Part shown: in pieces, positions 13,857 through 14,717 of the stretch
Layout of the letters: each line of letters starts with the position of its first letter
Position numbering within the stretch: the stretch's first letter is position 1
NCBI GenBank assembly: GCA_021819345.1
Contig: JAKARG010000024.1
Coordinates: 1-14,717, forward strand
Direction of reading: 5' to 3'
DNA length: 14,717 nucleotides
DNA from: Actinomycetes bacterium
GTDB taxonomy: Bacteria; Actinomycetota; Acidimicrobiia; Acidimicrobiales; Palsa-688
Translations under genes and position numbers: made by a program
The notes under the pieces: generated by a model
The model's input: only the letters and a program-made list of their open reading frames with translations
What the model was told of the DNA's origin: nothing
The model's database searches: none

Positions 13857-14584
13857 CGCAGCGGTGGAGCGGTGGACGGCGCCGGAGCTGTGCCCGTCGG
13901 CGGGTCGTAGCGCAGCCCGAGGGCGGAGCCCGCCCCGAGGCGGATGCCGCTCACCCCGGTGCTCGCCGAGGTCCACCCGCCACCCGGCCGGGCGACGAAC
14001 AGCGCCCAGTACGGCGCGCCCGAGGGGAGGCACTTCGGGTAGTGGGCGGGCACGCCGTCGACCTGGCAGATCGCCGCACCGAAGCTGTAGACCTGCGTTG
14101 CGGTCTCCACCCCGGCCTTGCGTAATGCGGCGTCCGCAGCCAACTTCGCCCCCGGCGCCACGGCGACGCAGCGCACCACCGTCGCCGACGACCCCGCCGG
14201 CGAGTGGCCGTCGACCGGGGTCGACTGGACGACGACCGCCACCTCCTCGGAGCGACGCGCCACCCGGCAGGCCTCGAAGCTCGCCCGAGCCGACTTGGTG
14301 CCCGCCGGCCTGGTGCCCGCCGACCTGCCGCTCGCCGACGAGGGGCCTGCCGACGCAGCGCCTCCACAAGCGGCCACCCCGGCAGCGAGCAGCCCCGCGC
14401 CGAGCACGAGGGCGAGCGCCCTGCCGAGAGCTGCCCGGTACAGAAAGCCCGAGGAGCCCGTGACAGGCCGGCCGCGGCGGTGCGGTCCCCCGGAGCCGCC
14501 AGGGCCCATCGGCGCCTGTCCGGCTCTGGGCCGCGAGAGGGCTACCTCGGGGCGCGCCAGCGCGCCCATCTCGTCACTCGCCAT
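13853..14584 (-). CDS. Exported lipoprotein with transcobalamin-beta-like (DUF4430-type) domain
   Basis: ATG 14584 has a strong ribosome site (GGAGGAGG at 14593-14600), giving 243 residues. A long 45-residue polar N-region precedes a hydrophobic segment (51-70) and a VAAC lipobox with Cys73. A Ser/Ala/Gly linker follows, then a compact domain at about 103-226 with Cys106, 139, 173 and 185. The pattern of a Leu/Ala helix, then VYSFGAAICQVDGVPA, YWALFVA and GGGWTSASTGVSGIRLG resembles the DUF4430 fold found as the beta domain of transcobalamin and intrinsic factor and in actinobacterial surface proteins beside ECF transporters (family knowledge). The usual alpha/alpha-barrel partner domain is absent. 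Its place as first gene of the T-A-S operon suggests that it captures the vitamin, probably cobalamin, for the S component. The ligand is inferred. The C-terminus is Pro/Ala/Thr-rich. Confidence 0.75.
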   Translation of the reverse strand: MASDEMGALARPEVALSRPRAGQAPMGPGGSGGPHRRGRPVTGSSGFLYRAALGRALALVLGAGLLAAGVAACGGAASAGPSSASGRSAGTRPAGTKSARASFEACRVARRSEEVAVVVQSTPVDGHSPAGSSATVVRCVAVAPGAKLAADAALRKAGVETATQVYSFGAAICQVDGVPAHYPKCLPSGAPYWALFVARPGGGWTSASTGVSGIRLGAGSALGLRYDPPTGTAPAPSTAPPLR

Positions 14585-14598
14585 TGGGATCGCCTCCT

Positions 14599-14618
14599 CC
14601 GGGGTGCTTGCGCCCCGG
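14599..14618 (-). promoter_or_regulatory. Hairpin abutting the lipoprotein Shine-Dalgarno sequence
   Basis: On the minus strand CCGGGG (14618-14613) pairs with CCCCGG (14604-14599), and GC/GC inside can extend it. The last two G of the stem are also the first two of the GGAGGAGG ribosome site at 14593-14600. Folding would therefore partly hide the site, as expected for a translational switch. Confidence 0.5.
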
Positions 14619-14626
14619 GTGCTGGG

Positions 14627-14717
14627 TGGAAGGCAGTGGTCAGTATCCTGACTCCCGGATCAGTGCTCCCCTCGACCTTCCAGCCTCTCGGCCGTGGTCA
14701 TCTGCGAGGAGATCGGA
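14627..14717 (-). promoter_or_regulatory. Possible cobalamin riboswitch (3' part with B12-box-like element)
   Basis: The leader of the ECF operon has, reading on the minus strand, GCACTG (14666-14661), CCGGGAGTCAGGATACTGAC and then ACTGCC. AGTCAGGATACTGACC (14653-14638) resembles the B12 box (AGYCMGGAGACCKGCC, as I recall it) at most positions, and GCACTG recalls the ACTG element shortly before it in this RNA class. GGAAGG (14681-14676) could pair with CCTTCC (14632-14627) to close the fold. The 5' half (the GGTG-AA-TCC region) is not clearly recognisable and may lie partly beyond the window. GTCAG-GATA-CTGAC also forms a simple GNRA-loop hairpin, so another structured leader is possible. Confidence 0.4.

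Overview
The window is about 70% GC and packed with short-overlap (GTGA) gene junctions, ECF sigma and zinc-finger anti-sigma proteins, a COG3903-type LuxR regulator and lipoproteins. This points to a high-GC Actinomycetota chromosome. Acidimicrobiia or a relative is possible, but the sequence alone does not fix the class. No rRNA, tRNA, CRISPR array, transposase or phage gene was seen.

Layout. (1) 1-1469, minus: the N-terminal 489 residues of a large secreted protein of unknown function, running off the left edge. (2) 1470-1888: a divergent intergenic region with two GC palindromes. (3) 1889-4372, plus: an 827-residue ATPase/LuxR regulator. (4) 4373-5722: a decayed metal locus. It holds a doubtful 73-residue ORF, then an Nramp-family transporter broken by an internal deletion and a frameshift, with a DtxR/IdeR/MntR-like operator upstream. 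(5) 5798-9764, minus: a likely operon in the order SCO1-like thioredoxin-fold domain fused to a polytopic membrane domain, beta-propeller-like lipoprotein, small coupled ORF, membrane anti-sigma factor. A Lipoprotein_15-like segment follows the anti-sigma gene in the +1 frame. (6) 9934-10491, plus: an ECF sigma factor divergent from that operon. (7) 10493-14584, minus: a four-gene energy-coupling-factor (ECF) transporter operon. It encodes a transcobalamin-beta-like (DUF4430-type) lipoprotein, EcfT, a double-ABC EcfA fusion, and a CbrT-like S component. (8) 14585-14717: its leader, with a B12-box-like segment and a hairpin ending on the Shine-Dalgarno sequence.

How the parts may work together. 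The right-hand operon reads as a complete vitamin uptake machine, with cobalamin as the most likely substrate: an exported lipoprotein to catch the ligand, an S component to bind it in the membrane, and T plus fused A subunits to drive transport. The leader could shut it down when ligand is plentiful. The central part resembles a cell-envelope sensing unit in which the ECF sigma factor and the membrane anti-sigma factor flank an exported, possibly copper- or thiol-related SCO1/lipoprotein pair. The secreted protein and the large LuxR regulator are divergent and may be functionally linked, but nothing beyond position shows this.

Main points for a second look: the vitamin-capture lipoprotein and its leader RNA, the broken Nramp gene that keeps a metal-regulator box, the frameshifted anti-sigma/Lipoprotein_15 pair, and the secreted Gly/Ala-rich hydrophobic protein at the left edge.
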